Shown here: positions 43,514 through 51,620 of the stretch, one piece after another
Layout of the letters: the number at the start of each line of letters is the position of its first letter
Numbering within the stretch: position 1 is the first letter of the stretch
Assembly (NCBI RefSeq): GCF_020510685.1
Contig: NZ_CP075185.1
Coordinates: forward strand, 1,612,001 to 1,676,000
Direction of reading: 5' to 3'
Origin: Dechloromonas denitrificans
GTDB taxonomy: Bacteria > Pseudomonadota > Gammaproteobacteria > Burkholderiales > Rhodocyclaceae
Length of the DNA: 64,000 bases
Translations under genes and position numbers: made by a program
The notes under the pieces: generated by a model
Database searches by the model: none
Told to the model about the DNA's origin: nothing
The model's input: the letters and a program-made list of their open reading frames with translations, nothing else

Positions 43514-44560
43514 TTATCCTTTGCGACGTGGCGGCTTGGTGTGCTTGTCTTTGTTTTTATTTTCGTTTTCGTGTTTGTTGTCGCTGTCCTCTATTGCGCG
43601 ATCTTCCGGATAGCGGAATAACGACAATCGCCCACCCGAATTGACGTTACGTTTGTCGAAGCGAGCAGGGCTTTTTCCTGTCTTGACGTCGGCGGCGGCA
43701 TCAAGCACTGCTTGATATTGTTCGAACTGCTTGCCATCAATCTTATCCCCCGCGAACTTGATCTCGACGATAGCGAAGATATTGGCTTTTCCGGTGGGTT
43801 TCTTGCGGTACTCGTTGATGACCAGATCGGCACTGATGCTTCCCGCGCGATTGTTGGGTGGTGGGACAGGGTAGAAGGGGCTGACCCTGCCGACGCGCTT
43901 GAGGCGGGTGGCACCCTCGGTCGGGTGGTCAGTGAATGTCTTGGGAGGTCCGAAACTGACCTCGCACTTCAAGGGGCTAGCCCAATCAAGGCAGTAGTCG
44001 ACGAACTCAAACATCAGGCTCGCGGCGAACTGCTTGAGACGGACGAGGATGAATTGCTCAAGCTCAATATCGGCGATTTCTTCCACCGATTTCTTGAGGA
44101 TTTCTTCGAGCGCCTTACGCTTGACCTTGGGCAAATCCTTGATGGAAACGTCTTTCTTCTTGCGCAGTTGCAGCACGGGCATGGCGTTTGCCTTGTCGCA
44201 GACCTCGCTGATGACGCGGCGGAAGGGGATTTTCTGCTGGATTGCGGTGCTGATAACGCCCCCGCCACCGTCGGCGCCTCGCCCTTTGGCGTTTTTGGTG
44301 TTCTGGCTTTGAGGGTCGGCGCCAGCGGCGGCCAGCAGGATAGCGACCTGTTCCTTTTCGCTGATTTTCTTGTCGATCTCGTCTTTCAGGTTCTGGATGA
44401 GATGTTCCAGCTGTTTTTTTGCTTCGTCGACGCTCTTGTAATATTTGTCGAGACCTTCGTAGATGTCCTTGATGACGTCGTAAGCCTCGTAAGCAGTCAG
44501 TGCGACGCCGACGAGCTCGATGATCTCGATGATGGCTACGGCAATAAGCGGTAAGGGCAT
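43514..44560 (-). CDS. T6SS effector with VRR-NUC/PD-(D/E)xK-like nuclease domain
   Basis: 348 residues from the ATG at 44560, 17 bases after the VgrG stop. The N-terminal hydrophobic segment (residues 3-25, PLIAVAIIEIIELVGVALTAY) may be a chaperone-shielded transit segment. A charged coiled region (40-75) follows. The C-terminal domain has SADLVINEYRKK and, ~15 residues on, FAIVEIKFAGD: a D...ExK nuclease core, consistent with VRR-NUC DNases such as the TseV effectors. A Lys/Asn/Glu-rich tail ends the protein. The gene order VgrG, effector, immunity supports cargo status. Confidence 0.75.
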   Translation of the reverse strand: MPLPLIAVAIIEIIELVGVALTAYEAYDVIKDIYEGLDKYYKSVDEAKKQLEHLIQNLKDEIDKKISEKEQVAILLAAAGADPQSQNTKNAKGRGADGGGGVISTAIQQKIPFRRVISEVCDKANAMPVLQLRKKKDVSIKDLPKVKRKALEEILKKSVEEIADIELEQFILVRLKQFAASLMFEFVDYCLDWASPLKCEVSFGPPKTFTDHPTEGATRLKRVGRVSPFYPVPPPNNRAGSISADLVINEYRKKPTGKANIFAIVEIKFAGDKIDGKQFEQYQAVLDAAADVKTGKSPARFDKRNVNSGGRLSLFRYPEDRAIEDSDNKHENENKNKDKHTKPPRRKG

Positions 44561-44576
44561 GTGTCGAGTTCCCGGG

Positions 44577-47387
44577 TCAGGATTGGCGAGATGCAACCGA
44601 GGCCAGCTTGGCCTGCCAGTTTTCGGTAATGCGTTCGCTTTCGCGCATGACTGATTTGTACACGCTGATCGATTCGGATTGCTGCGTCGTCACCATGCTC
44701 GTCTGGCCCGAGGCATTACTCCTGCCACTGGCAAGGACTTTGCCGGTTCGCCCGCTGCGGATTTCGTAGTCATAGTTTTCAAAAGGCCGGTTATCGGTTT
44801 TGAAGAGCTCATATTGTCCGGTACACAAGGCTTCCGTGAAGGCTGGAGCCGTCTGCTGTGTTGTTGTCCCTGTCGGCAAACTCTCCAACCCCGCCGCCCC
44901 ATTCCCCGGCCCGACAAACGCATTCCCGCTGCCCTTCACCGAGAACGTCCCCGGACAAGCAAAGGTGATGTTCTGCCCCTCCAGCGTCACCGAGGATTGC
45001 CCGGCCTGCAGCACGATCTTCTCCTTGGCCAGGATATGAATTTCGTCGTTGCTGCTGGTGATCGTCACCGACTGGTCGGCGAGGATTTCCATCTGGTCGG
45101 TGTTGGCCTGGATGGTGTGGCTGCCGGCGGCGGCGATGCTCTTGATGCCGCCGGCGTGGCTGAACCAGCTGGCCCCGGCGCCGACGGTGGTGGCGACGGT
45201 GTGGGCGCTGGCGATGTGCAAGTCCTGCTGAACGGTGGCGTGCAGGTGGCCGCCGGCATAGAGCAGGGTGCTGGCCGGGCTGGCCAGGCCGATGTCGCTG
45301 GGTGCTTCGTTGAGGATGATCGGTTCGGCGAAGCATTCGGTCGGCTCGCCGAGTTCGCGGCTGCCCGGCTGGGCTTTCTGCGCGGGCTGACCGCCGACGC
45401 TGCCGGTGAATTTGCCGTCCTGCTTGGGGTCGATCGTCTTGATGAACTTGGTCTGCTCGGCATTGGCTTTGAGCGGCAGGGCGGTTTGGCCGCTGGCGGC
45501 ATCGGACAGGGCTTTGGCGGTTTCTTCGGCGGCTTTCAGTTGGGCGACGGTTTCGGCGACGTCCATCTGTGTGCTTTGCCCGTTCGGGCGGGCGGTGGCC
45601 GAGATCAGGATGCCCTCGCCGGCCCGCACGGCGAGCCAGGCATCGCTCCGGAGTTCGAAGCCGCTGCCGCGCCAGGCGCCCCGGCTGGCGCTTTCCGGGG
45701 CCTGGTGAATGAGGTGGCCGAGACTGAGTTGGCCGGCGTTCTCGCTGGTCGCGAGGCGGGTGCGCGACTGACCGGGCGAGTCGTCGAGCACCCACTGGTT
45801 GTGGCCTTCCTCGAAGTTGTGGCTCATCCAGCCGGAGAGCACGCCGGGGTGGTTGGCCCCGGCTTCATGGCCGGCACTGAAGGGGGGCAGATCGGCGCCG
45901 TTGTAGGCTTGGCCGACAATGATCGGGCGGTCGATGTCGGCACCGAGGAAGTCGACCAGCACTTCGCTGCCGATGCGCGGCAGGAAATGGCTGCCCCAGT
46001 TGGCGCCGGACAGCCATTCGGCGACCCGCACCCAGGTGCCGGACTGATCGTTGCCCGGCGCATTGCCGGTCTTGCCGGCCCCGGCGGTTTCGGTCAGGCC
46101 GCCGGCATTGGGGGTGGCGCCGCGTTGCCAGGGAAACTGGATCTTGATCCGGTGATCGCGCTCGGTGGTCAGCACGGCATCGGGCAGGCCGACGACATGG
46201 GCGGTTTGCGAACGGGCCTGCGGCTTGGCGATGGGCAGCGGCACGACGGGCACCGCCGCCGGCTGGGCGGTGCAGCGGTTGCGGTAGCTGCCGCTTTCGA
46301 TGTCGGTACTGCCGAGCAATGCGGCGGCCTGGGCGCCGAGGTTGTTGGCGCCGTGGTGGTCGATGCCGAGCACGGTGAAGCGGGCATCGTCACCGCTATG
46401 GGAAGCGTGCTGGGTCAGCGTGAAGACGGTGCCTTCAGCCAGTTGGCGGACGCTGCCTTCACCGGTGAACGAACGGTATTTCGCTTCGTGGGCGGCGAGC
46501 AACAGGTCGGTGCGCAACTGCGCGGCGGTGCTGTCTTCGAAGCGGTAGGCTTGCGAAGCATCGTGGATTTCGAGGCGCGGCAGTTCGCCGTTGTCGAGCG
46601 CACTGGTGGCTTCGGCGCCGGTGGCGACCAGGGTCTTGTAGTCCCAGCCGGCGAGCGATACGGCATTGGGCTGGACCGAGCGGCTTTCCTGCCAGACCTG
46701 GAGCGTGTCGGTCGCTTCGCTGGCGGCGCTGCGATGAAAGCGGATCTCCGGCTGGGCGGCGACCGGCAGCTCGCTGTCGCGGTCGAAGATGACAAGTTGA
46801 TGGCGGGCGTGGCTGGCGTCATCCCCGGCACTGGCTGACTGGTCGTGGCTAAAGCGGTAGGACAAGCCTTCTTCGGCGAGCAGACGCTGGATGAAGGCCA
46901 GATCAGTCTCGCGGTATTGCGTCGCCGTGCTGTACTGGCGCAGTTTCTGGGTGACCTGGCTGGTCCAGTTGGCTGACGGGTAGTCGGCGAAGATCTGGGT
47001 CAGGATGTTGATGACCGTCTTGTCCTGGAACAGGTAGTTGTCGCGGCGTTGGCCGAGGAAGGCGAGCCAGGGTTCCATGATCACCCGGTAGCGGGCCAGC
47101 CCGCCATCGGCCCCCAACTGCAGGGCTTCGGTGACGTAGCCATGCCAGGACCGTTTGCTGCCGTCGGCCTGCAACAGCCGCAGGGTGATTTCCTCGCCGA
47201 TCAGCGCCTTGAGATCGAGATAGGCGTTGGTGGACAGACAGTCGATTTCGAAACGGAAGGTTTCCGAGACGGCTTCCCGGCCGGAGAAGCGTTCGACGAG
47301 CAGTGAAGCCTCGGGCAACGCGGTGGTGATTTCCAGCAGGCGGGCGTGCTGCGAGAGGAAGATGTCAGAGAGGGAAGAGAGGGACAT
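44577..47387 (-). CDS. vgrG: Type VI secretion spike protein VgrG (TssI) with specific C-terminal tip
   Basis: 936 residues. The gp27-like base occupies residues ~25-390 (LVERFSGREAVSETFRFEIDCLS, AEEGLSYRF). The gp5-like OB-fold (~395-490, IKIQFPWQRG, GSHFLPRIGSEVLVDFLG) is followed by the DUF2345 beta-prism (~500-830). A unique ~104-residue tip begins after FVGPGNGAA: YELFKTDNRPFENYDYEIRSG and GRSNASGQTSMV, a transthyretin-like adaptor pattern. No tss core genes are in the window, so this is an orphan island using an apparatus encoded elsewhere. The 280-base AT-richer gap upstream (47388-47667) probably holds its promoter. Confidence 0.95.
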   Translation of the reverse strand: MSLSSLSDIFLSQHARLLEITTALPEASLLVERFSGREAVSETFRFEIDCLSTNAYLDLKALIGEEITLRLLQADGSKRSWHGYVTEALQLGADGGLARYRVIMEPWLAFLGQRRDNYLFQDKTVINILTQIFADYPSANWTSQVTQKLRQYSTATQYRETDLAFIQRLLAEEGLSYRFSHDQSASAGDDASHARHQLVIFDRDSELPVAAQPEIRFHRSAASEATDTLQVWQESRSVQPNAVSLAGWDYKTLVATGAEATSALDNGELPRLEIHDASQAYRFEDSTAAQLRTDLLLAAHEAKYRSFTGEGSVRQLAEGTVFTLTQHASHSGDDARFTVLGIDHHGANNLGAQAAALLGSTDIESGSYRNRCTAQPAAVPVVPLPIAKPQARSQTAHVVGLPDAVLTTERDHRIKIQFPWQRGATPNAGGLTETAGAGKTGNAPGNDQSGTWVRVAEWLSGANWGSHFLPRIGSEVLVDFLGADIDRPIIVGQAYNGADLPPFSAGHEAGANHPGVLSGWMSHNFEEGHNQWVLDDSPGQSRTRLATSENAGQLSLGHLIHQAPESASRGAWRGSGFELRSDAWLAVRAGEGILISATARPNGQSTQMDVAETVAQLKAAEETAKALSDAASGQTALPLKANAEQTKFIKTIDPKQDGKFTGSVGGQPAQKAQPGSRELGEPTECFAEPIILNEAPSDIGLASPASTLLYAGGHLHATVQQDLHIASAHTVATTVGAGASWFSHAGGIKSIAAAGSHTIQANTDQMEILADQSVTITSSNDEIHILAKEKIVLQAGQSSVTLEGQNITFACPGTFSVKGSGNAFVGPGNGAAGLESLPTGTTTQQTAPAFTEALCTGQYELFKTDNRPFENYDYEIRSGRTGKVLASGRSNASGQTSMVTTQQSESISVYKSVMRESERITENWQAKLASVASRQS
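44891..45871 (-). repeat. ~981-base direct repeat, copy B (VgrG C-terminal body)
   Basis: Inside the full vgrG gene (residues ~506-832). It is a near-identical direct copy of 41170-42150. Recombination between the copies would delete 3721 bases holding tip 1, the nuclease effector and its immunity gene, and would fuse the VgrG body in frame to tip 2. Confidence 0.92.
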
Positions 47388-47667
47388 CGGCGCACCGGAT
47401 ATGCCAAAAGGGTGCCCATTGTATTATGACGACGGCAATATCGCCATATCGTTTGGCATTGGCCGAACAGTCCAGGTTGGGGGCTCGGCCACCGATTCAT
47501 TGAGCATCGGCTGTCTGGGTGGCCGCGGACGGCTTCCATGCTCCGGTCTCCCTTCTCCCCCGAATGCCTCATTTGTGCAAACTTTTTGCCCTTTGCCTAG
47601 ACTGGTCGTTCGCCGCTTATCGATGGACAATTCGTCCGTCAAAAATTGGAAAAACTGGGCACTACAA

Positions 47668-47943
47668 ATGGCAATTGAAATATCGACAGACGCTACCAAC
47701 GCCGCAATCGCCTCCATTCAGCGCTATTTCGCGACAAACTTGAATGAAGAAATCGGTGGCCTTGGGGCCGGCGCGCTCCTTTCCTTTTTTCTGAAGGAAA
47801 TTGGCCCGGTTGTTTACAACAAGGGCGTTGCCGATGCGCAGACACGAATGCAAGAGCGGGTGATGGAACTCGATGTCGAGGTGTACGAAGAGGCCTTCAC
47901 GTATTGGGCGAAGCAGGGGCGCCAGGGGGCGCGCCAAAAGTGA
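47668..47943 (+). CDS. DUF2164 family protein
   Basis: 91 residues from the ATG at 47668. The family pattern AIASIQRYFATNLNEEIGGLGAGALLSFFLKEIGPVVYNKGVADAQTRMQERVMELD fits well over residues 9-75. No known function; small cytoplasmic protein. The open frame extends upstream, but the family begins here. Confidence 0.85.
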   Translation: MAIEISTDATNAAIASIQRYFATNLNEEIGGLGAGALLSFFLKEIGPVVYNKGVADAQTRMQERVMELDVEVYEEAFTYWAKQGRQGARQK

Positions 47944-47990
47944 AGTCAAGTCATTGAATTTGGCTTCCGGGCATTACGCGGCCAGGGGTT

Positions 47991-48491
47991 TCATCCTGTT
48001 TGCCGACCTGCCTGCCCCGGCGCCGCCACGACCTTGCTGAGCAGTGTCGTCAGTTGCCCGATCTCCCCGGCATCCAGCCCGTTCTTGAGCCAGGCTCTTG
48101 TCGCGCCAAGCATCGCGGTCATCGCCGTTTCGACTTTTTGCCTTCCTTCGTCGGTCAGCTGAACGGGCTTGACGCGCAGGTCATGCGGCAGCTGAAGGCG
48201 CTTGACCAGGCCGCGAGCCTCCAGCTGAAGCATCACCTTGGTCAAACCGCCAGAGGTGATCACCACTTCCTGCTGGATCTGCGACGGAGTCATGTCGTGC
48301 GGTGCGGGGGCATTGCGCAATGTCGCGAGGACATCGAATTCGGCGGTCGATAGGCCGTTTTCGACCAGCAGCGGTTGTATCACCTCAATCGATCGGCGAT
48401 GCGCCCATTGCAGCGCCAGAAAGAGCGGAGAAATCTGTGGATCGAGCGAGCTGTCCCATTGATGACTATCCATCCTGGTGTTCTTGTCCAT
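47991..48491 (-). CDS. MarR family transcriptional regulator
   Basis: 166 residues. The winged-helix core is LSTAEFDVLATLRNAP, MTPSQIQQEVVITSGGLTKVMLQLEARGLV, LRVKPVQLTDEG (about 45-120). It is divergent from a ferric-reductase-like flavocytochrome gene, with a clear dyad in the 132-base gap, so it probably represses that gene and responds to a small phenolic or redox ligand. Confidence 0.92.
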   Translation of the reverse strand: MDKNTRMDSHQWDSSLDPQISPLFLALQWAHRRSIEVIQPLLVENGLSTAEFDVLATLRNAPAPHDMTPSQIQQEVVITSGGLTKVMLQLEARGLVKRLQLPHDLRVKPVQLTDEGRQKVETAMTAMLGATRAWLKNGLDAGEIGQLTTLLSKVVAAPGQAGRQTG

Positions 48492-48557
48492 GTGATCGAA
48501 ATTCTCCTTCGGGTCATCTGATGCGTCCGTTACGTTACAGATTGTAAGTCTCGTAAG

Positions 48558-48577
48558 TTATCTTGCGAGAAAGATAA
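48558..48577. promoter_or_regulatory. TTATCTT-N6-AAGATAA dyad, candidate MarR operator
   Basis: A perfect 7-base inverted repeat with a 6-base spacer, 20 bases overall, the usual size for MarR operators. It lies between the divergent MarR gene and the flavocytochrome gene, 47 bases before the latter. Two direct GTAAGT copies (48544, 48553) are next to it. Confidence 0.6.
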
Positions 48578-48623
48578 GTGGCGGCTAGTCTGCATACACG
48601 TAGATACGCAAGTGGGGAGCATC

Positions 48624-49961
48624 ATGAAAATCATCAAGTACACGCTGGTCGGTTACCTGGCGCTGCTCAGCGCCGCCTGGTGGCTGACCGACCAAGCCGA
48701 TTTGTTCAACCTGGCCGGGTTTTTTCCCTGGCGAAATGTCCTGAGCCAATACACCGGCGTTATCGCCATTGGCGTGATGAGCCTGGCGATGATTCTTTCG
48801 GCCAGGCCGGTATTTTTGGAACGCTACTTCGGCGGCCTCGACAAAATGTACCGTCTGCACAAGTGGCTGGGCATTTCCGCCCTGGTCATTTCAATCAGCC
48901 ACTGGCTGATCGCCGACGGCCCCAAGTGGCTGGTTCAGCTTGGCTGGCTGACGCGTCCCGGCGGCCGGGGGCCTCGTCCGGTACTCCCGGAAGGTTCCTT
49001 GCAACAAATTTTTCTGGAGCAGCGCGGTCTGGCCGAAGGCATCGGCGAGTGGGCGTTCTACGGTGCGGTGCTGTTGATGGTGCTAGCGCTGGTCAAACGC
49101 TTTCCCTACAAGCGGTTTTTCCAGACCCACAAGATTCTCGCCGTTGCCTATCTGGCCCTGGTCTTCCACGCCGTGGTGCTGGTCAAGTTCGACTACTGGA
49201 GCGGCCTGGTCGGGCCGCTCCTGATCGTCCTGATGACCCTCGGCAGCATCGCTGCGGTGATGTCGCTGACTAACCGGCGGGCCGGGGGCAAGCGGGCGCT
49301 GGGCAAGGTTCTCGCCATCGAGCAGTTGGCGGCGCTGGGCGTCGCGGCGATCGAGGTGCAACTGGACAGCGGCTGGCCCGGCCATAAGCCCGGACAGTTT
49401 GCCTTTGTCACTTTCCATGAAGACGAAGGTCCGCACCCCTTCACGATCGCTTCGGCGTGGCAGGAAGACGGGCGCATCCGCTTCCTGGTCAAGGCCCTGG
49501 GTGATTACACGCGGTCCTTGCCGAAGCGGCTGAAAGTCGGCGATAGCGTCAAGCTGGAAGGACCCTACGGCCAATTCACTTTCGAGGGCAACGCGCCGCG
49601 CCAGATCTGGATTGGCGGCGGTATTGGCATCACGCCCTTCATCGCCCGGATGAAAGCCCTGGCCGGCCAGCCTGACGGGAAAGCCGTCGATCTGTTCCAC
49701 TGCACGGCGGACTATGATCAGGCCGCGGTCGACAAACTGACGCGAGATGCCGCCGCCGCGAAAGTCAGCCTGCACGTTCTGTGGGATCAGCGCGACGGGC
49801 GACTCGATCTTCAGCGCCTGATCGAGAACGTTCCGAATTGGCGTGAAGCCGACGTGTGGTTCTGCGGCCCGGCCAGGTTCGGTCAGGCCATCCGGGATGG
49901 TCTGGGCTCGCTGGGCTTCCCGGGCGAACGGTTCCATCAGGAATTGTTTGAAATGCGCTAG
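48624..49961 (+). CDS. Ferric-reductase-like transmembrane flavocytochrome (FRE/NOX-type)
   Basis: 445 residues from the ATG at 48624 after GGGGAG (an in-frame GTG lies 12 bases earlier). An N-terminal six-helix ferric-reductase domain (residues 5-215) has haem-ligand His in RLHKWLG, SISHWL, FFQTHKIL and VFHAVVL. It is followed by an FAD-binding domain (GHKPGQFAFVTFHEDEGPHPFTIAS) and an NAD(P)-binding domain (WIGGGIGITPFIARM, FCGP). It passes electrons from NAD(P)H across the membrane to Fe3+ or O2. Under likely MarR control. Confidence 0.9.
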   Translation: MKIIKYTLVGYLALLSAAWWLTDQADLFNLAGFFPWRNVLSQYTGVIAIGVMSLAMILSARPVFLERYFGGLDKMYRLHKWLGISALVISISHWLIADGPKWLVQLGWLTRPGGRGPRPVLPEGSLQQIFLEQRGLAEGIGEWAFYGAVLLMVLALVKRFPYKRFFQTHKILAVAYLALVFHAVVLVKFDYWSGLVGPLLIVLMTLGSIAAVMSLTNRRAGGKRALGKVLAIEQLAALGVAAIEVQLDSGWPGHKPGQFAFVTFHEDEGPHPFTIASAWQEDGRIRFLVKALGDYTRSLPKRLKVGDSVKLEGPYGQFTFEGNAPRQIWIGGGIGITPFIARMKALAGQPDGKAVDLFHCTADYDQAAVDKLTRDAAAAKVSLHVLWDQRDGRLDLQRLIENVPNWREADVWFCGPARFGQAIRDGLGSLGFPGERFHQELFEMR

Positions 49962-49977
49962 CGCTCGCTGGCGCCTG

Positions 49978-50015
49978 GGCCCGAACGGTCTCGCCTGGGC
50001 GAGACCGTTCGGGCC
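49978..50015. terminator. 17-base perfect stem-loop terminator
   Basis: GGCCCGAACGGTCTCGC pairs fully with 49999-50015 around a 4-base loop (CTGG). It lies 17 bases after the flavocytochrome stop, between convergent operons. There is no T-run on the plus strand, but the stem is very strong. Confidence 0.75.
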
Positions 50016-50042
50016 GCCTGGTTAAACAAGCCGATAGTCTGG

Positions 50043-50080
50043 CCAGCCCGACGGACACGCGATGGTGTCCGCCGGGCTGG
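50043..50080. terminator. Second stem-loop facing the efflux operon
   Basis: A 16-base stem with one A-C mismatch (CCAGCCCG-a-CGGACAC / GTGTCCG-c-CGGGCTGG) and a 6-base loop, 8 bases past the stop of the minus-strand outer-membrane factor gene. It pairs with the hairpin at 49978 as a two-sided transcription barrier. Confidence 0.7.
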
Positions 50081-50087
50081 TTGCGCT

Positions 50088-51602
50088 TCAGCTACCTGAT
50101 TCGCTACCCCAGCCGCCGCCGATGGCGCGGATCAGATTGACCGTCGCCCGCGCCCGCTCGGCATCGAGCTGGACGGCGACGCGTTGCTGCAACAGCACGC
50201 TGCGGTCGGCATCGATGACGTTGAGATGGCCGACCGAACCTTCACGGTACTGGATCTGCGACAGCCGGGCGGCGCGGCGCGACGAGCTTACCGCCTCGTC
50301 CTGGGCTTGCGTCTGGTCGCCGAGCAGGCGCAGATGGGCGAGGTTGTCCTCGACTTCTTTGAAAGCCCGCAGCACCGTCTGCTGGTAGTTGGCTGCCTCT
50401 TCGGCGTAGGCCGCGTGGGCCTGGTCGACGCCGGCCTGGCGGGCGCCGCCGTCGAAGATCGGCAGCGAGAGCAGGGTGCCGACCAGCGGCCCCATGACGA
50501 AGGCGCGACTGCTCCACTTGAACAGGTCGCCCAGTTCATTCGACTCGTAACCGAGCGCCCCGGTTAGCGACAGGCGCGGAAAGAAGGCGGCGCGCGCCGT
50601 GCCGATCCGGGCATTGGCGGCGGCCATCGCCCGTTCGGCGGCGGCGATGTCGGGACGCCGTTCGAGCAGGGCCGAGGGCAGGCCGGCCGGCACTTGCAGG
50701 CTGACCCGGTTGAGCGGCTGCGCCGGCAGGTCGAAGGCGGCCGGCGCCTGACCGAGCAGGATGGCCAGACTGTGTTCGGCGACGGCGCGCTGGCGGGCGA
50801 TGCCGACGGCCTCGGAACGGGCCGAGGCCAGCTCGGTGCGCGCGGTGGCCAGCTCCAGCTCGCTGATGTCGCCTTCGTCGAAGCGGCGCTGGAAGAGCTG
50901 GGTGCCCTGTTCGCGCAGTTTGACGGTGTCGGCGTACAAGGCGGCGAGGGCGTCGAGCTCGCGCAGCGAAAAATAGGCTTGCGCGACATCGGCCTGGATG
51001 GCCAGTTGCAGCGAGCGGAACAGGGCTTCACGCTGGTCCGTCGTCGCCTTGGCGGCATCGACGCCGCTGCTCACCCGGCCGAACAGGTCGGCCTCGTAGG
51101 CGACGGTGCCTTGGGCCCGCCACAGCGTCGCGATGCTGGTCTCGGCGTCGGCCGCCAGGCCTTGCGAGGCCGGCGACGGACGTTGGCGGGTCGGCCCGGC
51201 GCCGATGCCGATCTGCGGGAAGAGCGCCGAGCGGGCGTTCTGCTGCAAGGCCCGGGCCTGGGCCAGCCGGGCGGCGCCGGCCTTGAGGTCCTGGTTGGCC
51301 GCGGCAGCCTGGGTTTCCAGGCGGTCCAGCGTCGGGTCGGCAAAGGCCTTCCACCATTCGCCGCGCGGGATGTTCTCGGCCGGTTCGGCGGTCTTCCATT
51401 GGCCGCTGGCCGTGGCCTCTTTGAAGGCAGCTGGGCTATCGACCACCGGCGGCTGGTAGGTCGGGGCCAGCGAGCAGCCGGCCAGGGTGAGCAGGGCGGC
51501 GAGCAACGGGAACAGCCGGGCCGGGCGGGTTAGCCCGGCGGGCCGGGCAGGCGGCGCGGCCGAAGCGGCCGGGTGGGGCGGGTAGGGGAGCAAATAGTTC
51601 AT
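50088..51602 (-). CDS. RND efflux outer-membrane factor (NodT/OprM/OpcM family lipoprotein)
   Basis: 504 residues. A long Pro/Ala-rich start (residues 1-30) precedes the lipoprotein signal and lipobox LAGC (about 41-44). Two OEP domains follow, with the TolC-like repeats LQLAIQADVAQAYFSLRELDA and VLRAFKEVEDNLAHLRLLG and the equatorial motif LLERRPDIAAAERAMAAANARIG. It forms the trimeric outer-membrane channel for the pump encoded upstream. Last gene of a four-gene operon. Confidence 0.93.
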   Translation of the reverse strand: MNYLLPYPPHPAASAAPPARPAGLTRPARLFPLLAALLTLAGCSLAPTYQPPVVDSPAAFKEATASGQWKTAEPAENIPRGEWWKAFADPTLDRLETQAAAANQDLKAGAARLAQARALQQNARSALFPQIGIGAGPTRQRPSPASQGLAADAETSIATLWRAQGTVAYEADLFGRVSSGVDAAKATTDQREALFRSLQLAIQADVAQAYFSLRELDALAALYADTVKLREQGTQLFQRRFDEGDISELELATARTELASARSEAVGIARQRAVAEHSLAILLGQAPAAFDLPAQPLNRVSLQVPAGLPSALLERRPDIAAAERAMAAANARIGTARAAFFPRLSLTGALGYESNELGDLFKWSSRAFVMGPLVGTLLSLPIFDGGARQAGVDQAHAAYAEEAANYQQTVLRAFKEVEDNLAHLRLLGDQTQAQDEAVSSSRRAARLSQIQYREGSVGHLNVIDADRSVLLQQRVAVQLDAERARATVNLIRAIGGGWGSESGS

Positions 51603-51620
51603 GGCAATTTCTCCTGCGGC

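Noticed and set aside
44679..46838. A 719-codon plus-strand frame opposite vgrG
   Set aside because: Gly/Val/Ala-rich antisense of the duplicated VgrG; the matching frame opposite the second copy shows it only mirrors the repeat.
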